Below, piece after piece: positions 1-5,883 of a stretch of DNA of 5,973 bases; position 1 is the stretch's first letter; each line of letters starts with the position of its first letter. The translations under genes and the position numbers were made by a program. Below the pieces are notes generated by a model. That model saw only the letters and a program-made list of their open reading frames with translations, had not been told where the DNA came from and searched no databases. Location of the stretch: positions 1 to 5,973 of the forward strand of contig JAHFCY010000200.1 of assembly GCA_023249255.1 (NCBI GenBank). Direction: 5' to 3'. This DNA comes from Candidatus Lindowiibacteriota bacterium. Lineage in GTDB: Bacteria; Lindowbacteria; 2-12-FULL-62-27.

Positions 1-30
1 AGGCTGAAACATAGCATGCAGGCTACATGA
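1..30 (+). CDS. C-terminal end of an upstream gene (partial)
   Basis: Reading from base 1, only this frame is open; the other two forward frames hit stops within the first 14 bases. It encodes RLKHSMQAT and stops at TGA 28-30, which overlaps the secretin start as ATGA (27-30). The same four-base overlap recurs between later genes of this operon, so this is plausibly the tail of the preceding operon gene. In T2SS or pilus clusters that could be an inner-membrane assembly protein such as GspC, PilO or PilP, but nine residues cannot identify it. The call rests only on the open frame and the overlap. Confidence 0.4.
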   Translation, partial: RLKHSMQAT

Positions 31-2159
31 AGCGACGCAAGGGGGTCGAGTGGGAGGGGGCGTTTATCTTCGTGATGGCCCTGTTTGTCTCGCCGGGAGT
101 ATCTCTTGCGGCGACCCCCGCCGCACAGGTTTCGGCGGATACATCCACGCATTCAACCGGCAACATTCCGACCACCATCTCCCTCGATGTCTCCGGTGCC
201 GACGTGCGTGACATCGTCTCCGCGCTTGCCTCGAATTTCAAAGTCAACGTCGCCCTGCCACCCGATCTCACGGGGACCGTGACGGTCGTCCTCAAAGACA
301 TCGGCCTTCGGGAGGCACTCAAAGCCGTGCTTGATCCGCTCGGCTACGAATGGGAAATGCGAGAGAGTGTGATCTATGTTCGAAAAAAAGGCGAAGGCAC
401 GCGGCTGACGGCGAGTTTTGACAAGGAAAAATTGACGTTGGATGCCGACCGGGCGCCGTTGAAGGACGTGGTGCGACTCGTTTCCTCAACAACTTCAAAC
501 AATCTCGTAGTTGACGAATCAGTCCGAGACGTTCCAATCACGATTTCGCTGAAAGAGATTTCCCTGTCCGACGGACTGAAGCTTCTGGCCCAAAGCCACA
601 AGCTGGCCGTGATGGAAAAAGATGGGACGTTCTATTTCAAAAAGGCGGATGCAGAAGGAGAGCCGAAGGAAGTAGTGGCGGTCGACAGCGAAGGCAGGGT
701 GTCCGTTAGGGCTTCGAAGGTTGAGATTGCGGCCGTGTTGACGGAACTCGCCTCCAAGACGGGTGTGTCGATCGGGATCGAGCAGGGCGTGTCCGGACAG
801 GTGACGGCAGACTTGAAAGACCAGAAACCGGCGGATGCGATCCAGACCTTGGCGGATTTGGCGGGCTTGGACGTCGAAGAAAAAGGCGGCGTGTATCAGG
901 TGTTCAAACCCCAGGGCACCGCGGCAGGCACGACAAGAGGCAAACCAGCCTTCAAAGTCGACTATGCCGATGGACTCGTGTCGGTGGACGTATCGAAAGG
1001 AGACCTTGGCGAAGTCATCAACGCGATCATCCAAAAAAGCGGCCTTGATTTTGTCGTCTACGGTGCGATCCGCGACCAGATCGACGCGAAGATGGATTCA
1101 AAACCTCTGGACGACGCGATGGCGACTCTCTTGCAGGGGACCCGATATAGTTTCCGAAAACTCGACAACGGCGTCTACATGATCGGTGACAAGACACAGG
1201 CCGCTCCGACCAGCGCCACCCTGACCGACGCCGAAGTCATCCAGCTTCGGAATATCAAGGCCGAAGACGTGGTCGGCATGATGCCGCCGTCAATTCCCAC
1301 GGCCGGGGTCAAGGTGTTAAAAGATCTGAACGCCATCTCGGTGAAAGGCAGTACGGACGAAGTGGCATCAGTCAAAGACTACGTCAAAAAAATAGACCAG
1401 GAACCCCCGGTCATCGAGATTGAAGCGATGGTCGTGGAAATTTCGGACGACGTCAGCCGAAATGTCGATCTGTCCAGTATTTTAAAAGGAGTATCGCCCA
1501 ATGAACTCGATATCACTCCCGGCAAAATCACCGCGAACCTTGATCTCGCCAAAACCCATTTCAACTCAACCCTGCAGGCGACGCTGAATACCCTCGTGTC
1601 CGAGGGCCGGGCCAACGTCAAAGTCAAACCGAAAATTTCGGTCTTGTCCGGAAACGAGGCTTCCATCAACGTGACTCGGGAGGAATTTTTCAAAGTCACC
1701 ACCGGCAATGTCCAGACCCCTCTGACCCAGCTTGAAAAAGTCACATCCGGCATCATCCTGACCATCAAACCGTGGGCAAGTCTGGCGTCGGAAATGATCA
1801 GGGTCAATTTGAAAGTCGAGGTTTCAAGCCCGACGGGCGTTTCGGCTGAAGGGTTACCGGCGATCAGCGCGCGAAAAACGAACACAGAGGTCAGCCTAGA
1901 AGAAGGACAGACACTTGTGGTGGGAGGTCTCTATCAGGAGAGAGAAGCCGCATCCCAGGATCGATTCCCCTACCTGGCCAAAATTCCCGTCCTCGGATAT
2001 GCCTTCAAAAAAGAAACCAAATCCAAAAACAAAAACGAACTGATTTTTTACATCACGCCTCGGATTGTTTCAAAAAGAGCGGCTTCGGCAAGAACGGCCG
2101 CGGCCGAACCCTCCAAGGAAAAACATATCCTTCCGCCGACACCAGCCAAGATCAAATAG
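27..2159 (+). CDS. Secretin, GspD/PilQ family, with four tandem STN-like repeats
   Basis: Outer-membrane channel subunit of a T2SS or type IV pilus-like machine; 710 residues. Residues 1-29 look like a Sec signal peptide: a basic start (MKRRK), a hydrophobic core near 12-27, and probable cleavage after SLA or SLAA. Four beta-alpha-beta-beta-alpha modules resembling STN/N0-type secretin domains follow at about 50-120, 130-207, 217-294 and 309-388. A single NolW/secretin_N-like module lies at about 402-457. The secretin core spans about 460-683 and includes VKVKPKISVLSGNEA (531-545), EEGQTLVVGGLYQ (625-637), AKIPVLGYAFK (651-661) and ELIFYITPRIV (671-681), the conserved closing signature. The tail after 683 is basic and Ala/Pro-rich, with no clear pilotin-binding helix. 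ATG 27 is chosen because it gives a complete signal peptide and an ATGA overlap with the preceding frame; its Shine-Dalgarno is weak (CAGG just upstream). GspD versus PilQ cannot be decided from this sequence alone. Confidence 0.93.
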   Translation: MKRRKGVEWEGAFIFVMALFVSPGVSLAATPAAQVSADTSTHSTGNIPTTISLDVSGADVRDIVSALASNFKVNVALPPDLTGTVTVVLKDIGLREALKAVLDPLGYEWEMRESVIYVRKKGEGTRLTASFDKEKLTLDADRAPLKDVVRLVSSTTSNNLVVDESVRDVPITISLKEISLSDGLKLLAQSHKLAVMEKDGTFYFKKADAEGEPKEVVAVDSEGRVSVRASKVEIAAVLTELASKTGVSIGIEQGVSGQVTADLKDQKPADAIQTLADLAGLDVEEKGGVYQVFKPQGTAAGTTRGKPAFKVDYADGLVSVDVSKGDLGEVINAIIQKSGLDFVVYGAIRDQIDAKMDSKPLDDAMATLLQGTRYSFRKLDNGVYMIGDKTQAAPTSATLTDAEVIQLRNIKAEDVVGMMPPSIPTAGVKVLKDLNAISVKGSTDEVASVKDYVKKIDQEPPVIEIEAMVVEISDDVSRNVDLSSILKGVSPNELDITPGKITANLDLAKTHFNSTLQATLNTLVSEGRANVKVKPKISVLSGNEASINVTREEFFKVTTGNVQTPLTQLEKVTSGIILTIKPWASLASEMIRVNLKVEVSSPTGVSAEGLPAISARKTNTEVSLEEGQTLVVGGLYQEREAASQDRFPYLAKIPVLGYAFKKETKSKNKNELIFYITPRIVSKRAASARTAAAEPSKEKHILPPTPAKIK

Positions 2160-2688
2160 AAAAATCATAATCCCGCGTTCCATTTTTCCGAACAAACCAT
2201 CAGCGGATCAGGAAGGCCTTAGCCTGCTTGAGGTCTTGGTCGCCTCCGGTATCCTTGCCATCCTAGCCATGGGCATGGTCCAGAGTGCCAATTCGCTCGC
2301 CATTGAGACGCGGTTCGCCCAAGACCGGCTCATCGCCTCGACGTTGGCGGTCGACCTCCGTGAAGAGATTTTGAGCAAACCCAGACAAGATCCAGATCAG
2401 CCCGCGATTTTCGGACGAGAGCCGGGAGAATACAGGAACATTCGCCTCTATTTGGACGATCGCGACGATTACGATGGACTGGAAGATAATCCCGTGACCG
2501 ACATCAAAGGTAATCCGGTGCCGGGGATGGAGAGATTTTCCCGCCGGGTCCAGATCCGGCACGTATTGGAAGATGATACTTCGAAGAATGACGAAAAGGG
2601 AACATCGAGGCTCTGGCAGTATACAGTCACAGTGTCGAAAGACGGGAAAGAAATGAGCCGATTGGAGTGGCTGGATTCGCGGCCATGA
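2065..2688 (+). CDS. Minor pseudopilin/pilin, GspI/PilV/MshD-like
   Basis: Class III prepilin-type protein. The prepilin peptidase site is G51|L52 in EGLSLLEVLVASGILAILA, with the conserved Glu at mature +5 (E56) followed by a hydrophobic helix. LLEVLVA is typical of GspI and PilV. The globular part contains YLDDRDDYDGLEDN (129-142), an acidic motif I recall from MshD/PilV-like minor pilins, and then a beta-rich C-terminus. It would be membrane-inserted, processed and built into the pilus or pseudopilus tip with the next two gene products. The start is uncertain. The only standard start in frame upstream of the cleavage site is TTG 2065, which overlaps the secretin by 95 bases and gives an unusually long, Arg-rich 51-residue leader. 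The real start may be a rare codon nearer the site, such as ATA 2125 (AAGGA just upstream), ATA 2167 or ATT 2182. The end overlaps the next gene as ATGA. Confidence 0.85.
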   Translation: MFQKERLRQERPRPNPPRKNISFRRHQPRSNRKIIIPRSIFPNKPSADQEGLSLLEVLVASGILAILAMGMVQSANSLAIETRFAQDRLIASTLAVDLREEILSKPRQDPDQPAIFGREPGEYRNIRLYLDDRDDYDGLEDNPVTDIKGNPVPGMERFSRRVQIRHVLEDDTSKNDEKGTSRLWQYTVTVSKDGKEMSRLEWLDSRP

Positions 2689-3182
2689 ACATCGGAAGAA
2701 AGGTCGATTCGATCACGGGATTTACGTTGATCGAGATGCTGATGGCGATAGCGATATTCAGCGTGGTGATTGGTGGATTGTTTACGATCGGCGATTACGT
2801 ATCTGCGCGGGTCGTGGAATCGAGACGGGAGAGCAAGAGGATTCTTGAGATGGCAAATTTTTTGAACGAATTTTCGGATTCGCTCGAAGACGGTAAGGGT
2901 ATTCTGTATGTCTCTGCGCGTGAAATTGGAATCTGGCTGAACGACAAAGATGGTGATGGGCGGCCGTATGCCGACGAGACCGTGTCGTTTTTATGGGATG
3001 GCCGCTCGCCCGGGACCGTATATCGCCGAGTTGGTTACGAAGAAAAAGGGGTCATGAATGCCGTTGAAGCGTTCGAGATCGCCTACGATTTTCCACCGCC
3101 GCAGACGACCCACGTTCTGATGCGAATCAAAGTGAACGGGACCGTCTACCAGACGGGCATGGCGGTTGGGGCGAGAAGATAG
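2685..3182 (+). CDS. Minor pseudopilin, GspJ/PulJ-like
   Basis: A 165-residue prepilin-type protein with leader MNIGRKVDSITG, cleavage at G12|F13, and FTLIEMLMAIAIFSVVIGG with Glu at mature +5 (E17). FTLIEMLMAIAIF closely matches GspJ/PulJ N-termini. ATG 2685 is chosen because it overlaps the previous stop as ATGA and gives a normal short basic leader; GTG 2667 in the same frame would add six residues. In T2SS, GspJ joins GspI and GspK in the complex that starts the pseudopilus. Residues 87-98 (DKDGDGRPYADE) match an EF-hand-type calcium loop: Asp at 1, 3 and 5, Gly at 6, Glu at 12. The globular domain is slightly shorter than many GspJ proteins. The next gene starts three bases after the stop. 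Confidence 0.87.
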   Translation: MNIGRKVDSITGFTLIEMLMAIAIFSVVIGGLFTIGDYVSARVVESRRESKRILEMANFLNEFSDSLEDGKGILYVSAREIGIWLNDKDGDGRPYADETVSFLWDGRSPGTVYRRVGYEEKGVMNAVEAFEIAYDFPPPQTTHVLMRIKVNGTVYQTGMAVGARR

Positions 3183-3185
3183 GTC

Positions 3186-4250
3186 ATGCAATCCGACGAT
3201 ATGAATGAACGCGGCGCGGCGCTGATCTACGTCCTCATTGCCGTGGCGGCAATGATGGGGATGATGGGCGTCGTGTTTGCGCAATTGTCTGAAGTTCGAA
3301 CTGCGGTCGGGACATGGGAATGGACGCGGAAGGCCCGTGTGGCGGCCGAGAGCGGCATCGAGGTCGCGCAACTTAAGCTGATGGACAATCCGGCGTGGAA
3401 AGCGGGAGAAGACACCATGCCCGAATACAACGTGGCGCTGACGGATGCCCAGGCGCGGGTCAAAACAGATCGTGTACGGTTTCCAGATATCGTGACATTA
3501 ATGGCGGTAGGCAGGCACAGAGGCGGAAGAGGCAGGATTGAAAGAACCGCGCAGATCACCGATCCGACGTTGTTTGCATTGATCGCGCAAAAACGAATCG
3601 CGCTTGAGTTCGGGACAGGATTGTGGGGAACCGCATCGGCGGGAGAAGGGATAACGGTCGGCCGAGGCGTTTCGTTCAAAAGCGTCGTGGGTGTACCGAC
3701 ACTGATATCAGGAAAAGACGTGACGTATGACGTGGCTTATCCGGAGGTCAGGACATACGAATCGGCGAGGTCGTTGCCAGCGGCGAGCTTGAAACTTGAT
3801 GAAATTAAAAAAATCTATGAAACGAGGATTGTGGACGGAACGCTTGCGGATGCCAAGATTGCGGGTCGCCGGTTTTTGCGCGATGGGTCGTTAACGATCG
3901 TAGACGGCGAGTATTCGGATGTGTCGTTGTTTGTGGCCGGAGAACTTCGGATGACGGGATCGCCGAAGTTTGCATCAAAAGGGGACACGCCGATTGTGAT
4001 CGTCGAAAAAGATTTTACCGCCAATTTCTCCGGCGCGGAGATTCGTGGAGTGATGTATGTCGGCGGGAAAGTCACACTTCGGGGGCAAGCGGTCATCACG
4101 GGGACGATCATCGCAGATGAGATAGATGTGGGCGACGGAGTGACGATCCAGTCGTTTCAGGAGGATGCGGCGACCAAGCCCCCTCCGCAGTCGTTTTTCA
4201 GACGAGAGATCCGATGGATCGACAACTCTAAAGGAGGACGGAGGAAATGA
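3186..4250 (+). CDS. GspK/PilX-like minor pilin with predicted beta-helical C-terminus
   Basis: A 354-residue protein. The N-terminus MQSDDMNERG|AALIYVLIAVAAMMG has a Gly before a hydrophobic helix but no Glu at +5, as is typical of the tip pseudopilin GspK and of PilX. It is followed by AAESGIEVAQLKL (53-65), the characteristic helix continuation of GspK/PilX. After about residue 145 the sequence does not look like the usual GspK globular domains. It becomes Gly- and Val-rich with short repeating beta strands, most clearly at 234-322 (for example SLTIVDGEYSDVSLFVAGEL and RGVMYVGGKVTLRGQAVI), suggesting a right-handed beta-solenoid as in PilX-associated or bactofilin-like domains. The start could also be ATG 3201 (leader MNERG). 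ATG 3186 is preferred for its closeness to the previous stop and the AGG four bases upstream. The C-terminal tail is basic. It probably sits at the tip of the pilus or pseudopilus. Confidence 0.82.
   Translation: MQSDDMNERGAALIYVLIAVAAMMGMMGVVFAQLSEVRTAVGTWEWTRKARVAAESGIEVAQLKLMDNPAWKAGEDTMPEYNVALTDAQARVKTDRVRFPDIVTLMAVGRHRGGRGRIERTAQITDPTLFALIAQKRIALEFGTGLWGTASAGEGITVGRGVSFKSVVGVPTLISGKDVTYDVAYPEVRTYESARSLPAASLKLDEIKKIYETRIVDGTLADAKIAGRRFLRDGSLTIVDGEYSDVSLFVAGELRMTGSPKFASKGDTPIVIVEKDFTANFSGAEIRGVMYVGGKVTLRGQAVITGTIIADEIDVGDGVTIQSFQEDAATKPPPQSFFRREIRWIDNSKGGRRK
4231..4250 (+). promoter_or_regulatory. Strong Shine-Dalgarno tract with ATGA overlap for a missing gene
   Basis: AAGGAGG (4231-4237) and GGAGG (4240-4244) precede ATG 4247, which overlaps the GspK-like stop as ATGA (4247-4250). 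This is the best ribosome-binding sequence in the window and is arranged exactly like the start of a coupled downstream gene. The frame it serves ends after six codons. Confidence 0.6.
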
Positions 4251-4314
4251 ACACCACAACGTGGTGACCCGCGCTGATCTTTCAAAATATTTACTTGGCC
4301 TATATATATTATAA
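4247..4314 (+). pseudogene. Possible remnant of the next operon gene (GspL/PilM position)
   Basis: From ATG 4247 the frame reads MNTTTW and stops at TGA 4265-4267. An overlapping frame reads from GTG 4261 or 4264 to TAA 4312-4314 and encodes VVTRADLSKYLLGLYIL. In canonical gsp operons gspL follows gspK, and in pilus-type clusters a pilM-like gene can take that place. GspL/PilM N-termini often carry a K-x-LLGLDIG-like segment, so KYLLGLY could be a shifted relic. That resemblance covers only a few residues and is speculative. What is seen is a strong translation start leading to almost nothing. An alternative is a genuine six-codon leader peptide. Confidence 0.25.
4252..4266. repeat. Short perfect inverted repeat after the GspK-like gene
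   Basis: CACCAC (4252-4257), loop AAC, GTGGTG (4261-4266): a perfect six-base-pair stem directly after the stop codon. No T-tract follows, so it is not a standard intrinsic terminator. It could stabilise the operon mRNA end or mark a rearrangement point. Confidence 0.45.
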
Positions 4315-4315
4315 T
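4310..4315 (+). promoter_or_regulatory. Candidate -10 box upstream of the GH88-like gene
   Basis: TATAAT at 4310-4315 lies in a very AT-rich stretch (4301-4322) that begins the compositional change. No good -35 hexamer stands 16-18 bases upstream; TTTACT (4290-4295) is only 14 away. A transcript starting about seven bases downstream would leave only a short leader before ATG 4331. The same bases hold a small inverted repeat (TTATA 4309-4313 / TATAA 4318-4322). AT-rich DNA gives such boxes by chance. Confidence 0.3.
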
Positions 4316-4330
4316 AGTATAACAAGCCTA

Positions 4331-5665
4331 ATGACGAATTTAATTGGATTGACGGAGTTGGAATCACTGTTTAGTCAGGTGAAAGAGCGCGTGGGAAATA
4401 TGCTGGATCAATTGCCTGACCCTACAAATTTGGATCCCAAAATTAAATCCGAAAAGGGGGTGGGAAAATATTGCAGTCTTCGAGCGTTTCCTGTGTATCC
4501 AAAGGGGGGTAAAAATTGGACATTGGTCGATCAAACCAACTGGATGTTCGGAAATTTCGCCGGAATTTTGTGGCTCATCACGTTCTTATCCGAATATATG
4601 GATGGGCATGGAGAAGTAAGAAACAATTGGGAAGAAAAGGCCTCAAAATGGACAGAGTTATTGGAAAAGAAATGCAAAGATGAAGGTAAATCGTGTGATC
4701 CGGCGAAGACGCAAACGATTTTAGATACATCGGTTTCGGGTCAGGTGTACAGAAGCTACGGTCTTGGACTTCGAATCGGCAAATTCATTGATAGGCCCAA
4801 ATACATAAATATTATTAAAAACGCGGGATTGAGGTATTTGAAAAAATTCGATCAGGACAAAGGATATTTTAAATCGGGCCTTTCCAACTATAAGAACAAG
4901 CATTTAATATTTCCCGTTTTAATTGATCAACTCTTGGCACTTGAGTTTGCAGCTTGGATGGATTCGATGACAGCCGATGCCGGGCCCTCGACCATGGCAC
5001 TGACCCACGCCCAGAAAACAATTCGATCACACCTGGGAATGCGTTGTGGCGGTCAAGCCAGCTACCACTTGGTCGACATCGGAGATGGTAACGGTAGAGT
5101 TTATGGTGACCAAGGCTACTCTGCGGACAGTGCGTGGTCTCGTGGACAAGCTTGGGTGATTGAAGGTCTTTCGAGTCTATACGGGAGCCTTTCCTCAGAC
5201 AAGAAGCCTCTCAAATTTCCAGATGTGATTGACAAAACGGTAGAGTTTCTAAAATCAAAGACCTCCGATTTCAAGCAAATTCCCAAGTGGGATGTGTGTT
5301 TGCCTCCACACCCTGCTCAGGCTTATTCGCCTTGGGATTATGTTGACACAAGTGCTGCTGCGGCTGTAGCAGCTGGACTCTTTACGTTGGCCTTTGCAAC
5401 AGGTGAAAGCAAGCATCAATCCGATGCATCGGATATCTTCCAGACACTTAAGGAAGACTACTTTCCCGGGTCGGAAAAGGGCCTTCTGGACCACGGTTGC
5501 TACATCAATCCGTTATGTGAGCAAGTTCGAAATACAAAAAGAAAAGGGGAGGCTGCAGACAGCCCACTGATGTTTGGAGATTTTTATTTTATGAAATGTT
5601 TGGTATGGCAATATTGTCTATTGACCAAAATCAAAAATCCCTTTGGATATCATGAAAAAAACTAA
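4331..5665 (+). CDS. GH88-family unsaturated uronyl hydrolase, divergent
   Basis: A 444-residue predicted alpha/alpha-barrel hydrolase. Family GH88 adds water across the double bond of unsaturated glucuronyl or galacturonyl residues that polysaccharide lyases leave at oligosaccharide ends. Matches in order: FGNFAGILWL (73-82), LDTSVSGQVYRSYGLGLRI (131-149), VLIDQLLALEFAAW (196-209), YHLVD (245-249), QGYSADSAWSRGQAW (261-275, the strongest signature), WDYVDTSAAAAVAAGL (335-350) and GDFYFMKCL (416-424). By recall of the Bacillus sp. GL1 enzyme, Asp132 and Asp199 align with its catalytic Asp88 and Asp149, and His246, Gln261, Arg271 and Trp275 with its His193, Gln211, Arg221 and Trp225. The His of the usual HD motif is Leu131 here. 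No signal peptide is visible, so it is probably cytoplasmic. ATG 4331 is chosen; it lacks a clear Shine-Dalgarno, and TTG 4295 would add 12 residues. It is more AT-rich than the operon, which suggests separate origin. Substrate is unknown. Confidence 0.85.
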   Translation: MTNLIGLTELESLFSQVKERVGNMLDQLPDPTNLDPKIKSEKGVGKYCSLRAFPVYPKGGKNWTLVDQTNWMFGNFAGILWLITFLSEYMDGHGEVRNNWEEKASKWTELLEKKCKDEGKSCDPAKTQTILDTSVSGQVYRSYGLGLRIGKFIDRPKYINIIKNAGLRYLKKFDQDKGYFKSGLSNYKNKHLIFPVLIDQLLALEFAAWMDSMTADAGPSTMALTHAQKTIRSHLGMRCGGQASYHLVDIGDGNGRVYGDQGYSADSAWSRGQAWVIEGLSSLYGSLSSDKKPLKFPDVIDKTVEFLKSKTSDFKQIPKWDVCLPPHPAQAYSPWDYVDTSAAAAVAAGLFTLAFATGESKHQSDASDIFQTLKEDYFPGSEKGLLDHGCYINPLCEQVRNTKRKGEAADSPLMFGDFYFMKCLVWQYCLLTKIKNPFGYHEKN

Positions 5666-5704
5666 CACTCCGTATGATACAATACTTTATGGAAGATAAT
5701 TTTA

Positions 5705-5721
5705 TGTTGCACAGTGCGACA
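5705..5721. repeat. Near-palindrome downstream of the GH88-like gene
   Basis: TGTTGCAC (5705-5712), A, GTGCGACA (5714-5721): eight positions pair, with one G-U wobble in RNA. No T-run follows on either strand, so it is not a standard terminator. The near-perfect dyad also resembles a repressor operator. Its role is unknown. Confidence 0.4.
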
Positions 5722-5839
5722 CCACCGATATGACAAACACGAATTTGGGGCATGGGACTGTTCAGTGGAAGTTGATTTGTTTCTCACCGGACTTTTCAAA
5801 TGATTGTGTGGGTCTAACCGTTTTTCTGTCAACCTATTG

Positions 5840-5869
5840 CCAATTTTCATTGGATAATAGGAGATTATC
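5840..5869. repeat. Two adjacent inverted repeats, one enclosing AGGAG
   Basis: CCAAT (5840-5844) pairs with ATTGG (5849-5853) across TTTC. GATAAT (5853-5858) pairs with ATTATC (5864-5869) across the loop AGGAG (5859-5863). The two share base 5853, so they form side-by-side or mutually exclusive hairpins. AGGAG in the loop is a Shine-Dalgarno sequence, but it lies 20 bases before ATG 5884, further than usual. They may be regulatory for the following open frame or may be chance in AT-rich sequence. Confidence 0.35.
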
Positions 5870-5883
5870 GTAAGAACGTCCCA

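Larger units (their letters stand above)
5666..5883. other. Non-coding gap after the GH88-like gene
   Basis: About 218 bases with no convincing gene on either strand. All three forward frames are broken; the longest start-led run noticed is 19 codons (5674-5733) without a ribosome-binding site. I saw no tRNA and no intrinsic terminator with a T-tract. It holds the inverted repeats listed separately. Confidence 0.5.

Noticed and set aside
519-1034. 171-residue open frame on the - strand inside the secretin gene
   Set aside because: It is antisense to a clearly coding, domain-rich secretin, has His/Arg-rich composition typical of a shadow frame, and shows no recognisable motif.
1379-1885. 168-residue open frame on the - strand inside the secretin core
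   Set aside because: It lies opposite the conserved secretin domain and follows from its codon bias; no family features.
3227-3679. 150-residue open frame on the - strand inside the GspK/PilX-like gene
   Set aside because: It is Ser/Pro/Thr-rich shadow sequence opposite a recognisable pilin-type N-terminus.
4252-4266. Intrinsic terminator of the pilin operon
   Set aside because: The stem is only six base pairs and no T-run follows it.
4290-4312. Sigma-54 promoter (TTGGCC near 4295)
   Set aside because: No GC element at the required -12 spacing; the match is limited to TTGGC.
5674-5733. 19-codon frame starting MIQYFMEDNF just after the GH88-like gene
   Set aside because: Very short, no Shine-Dalgarno, no conserved feature.
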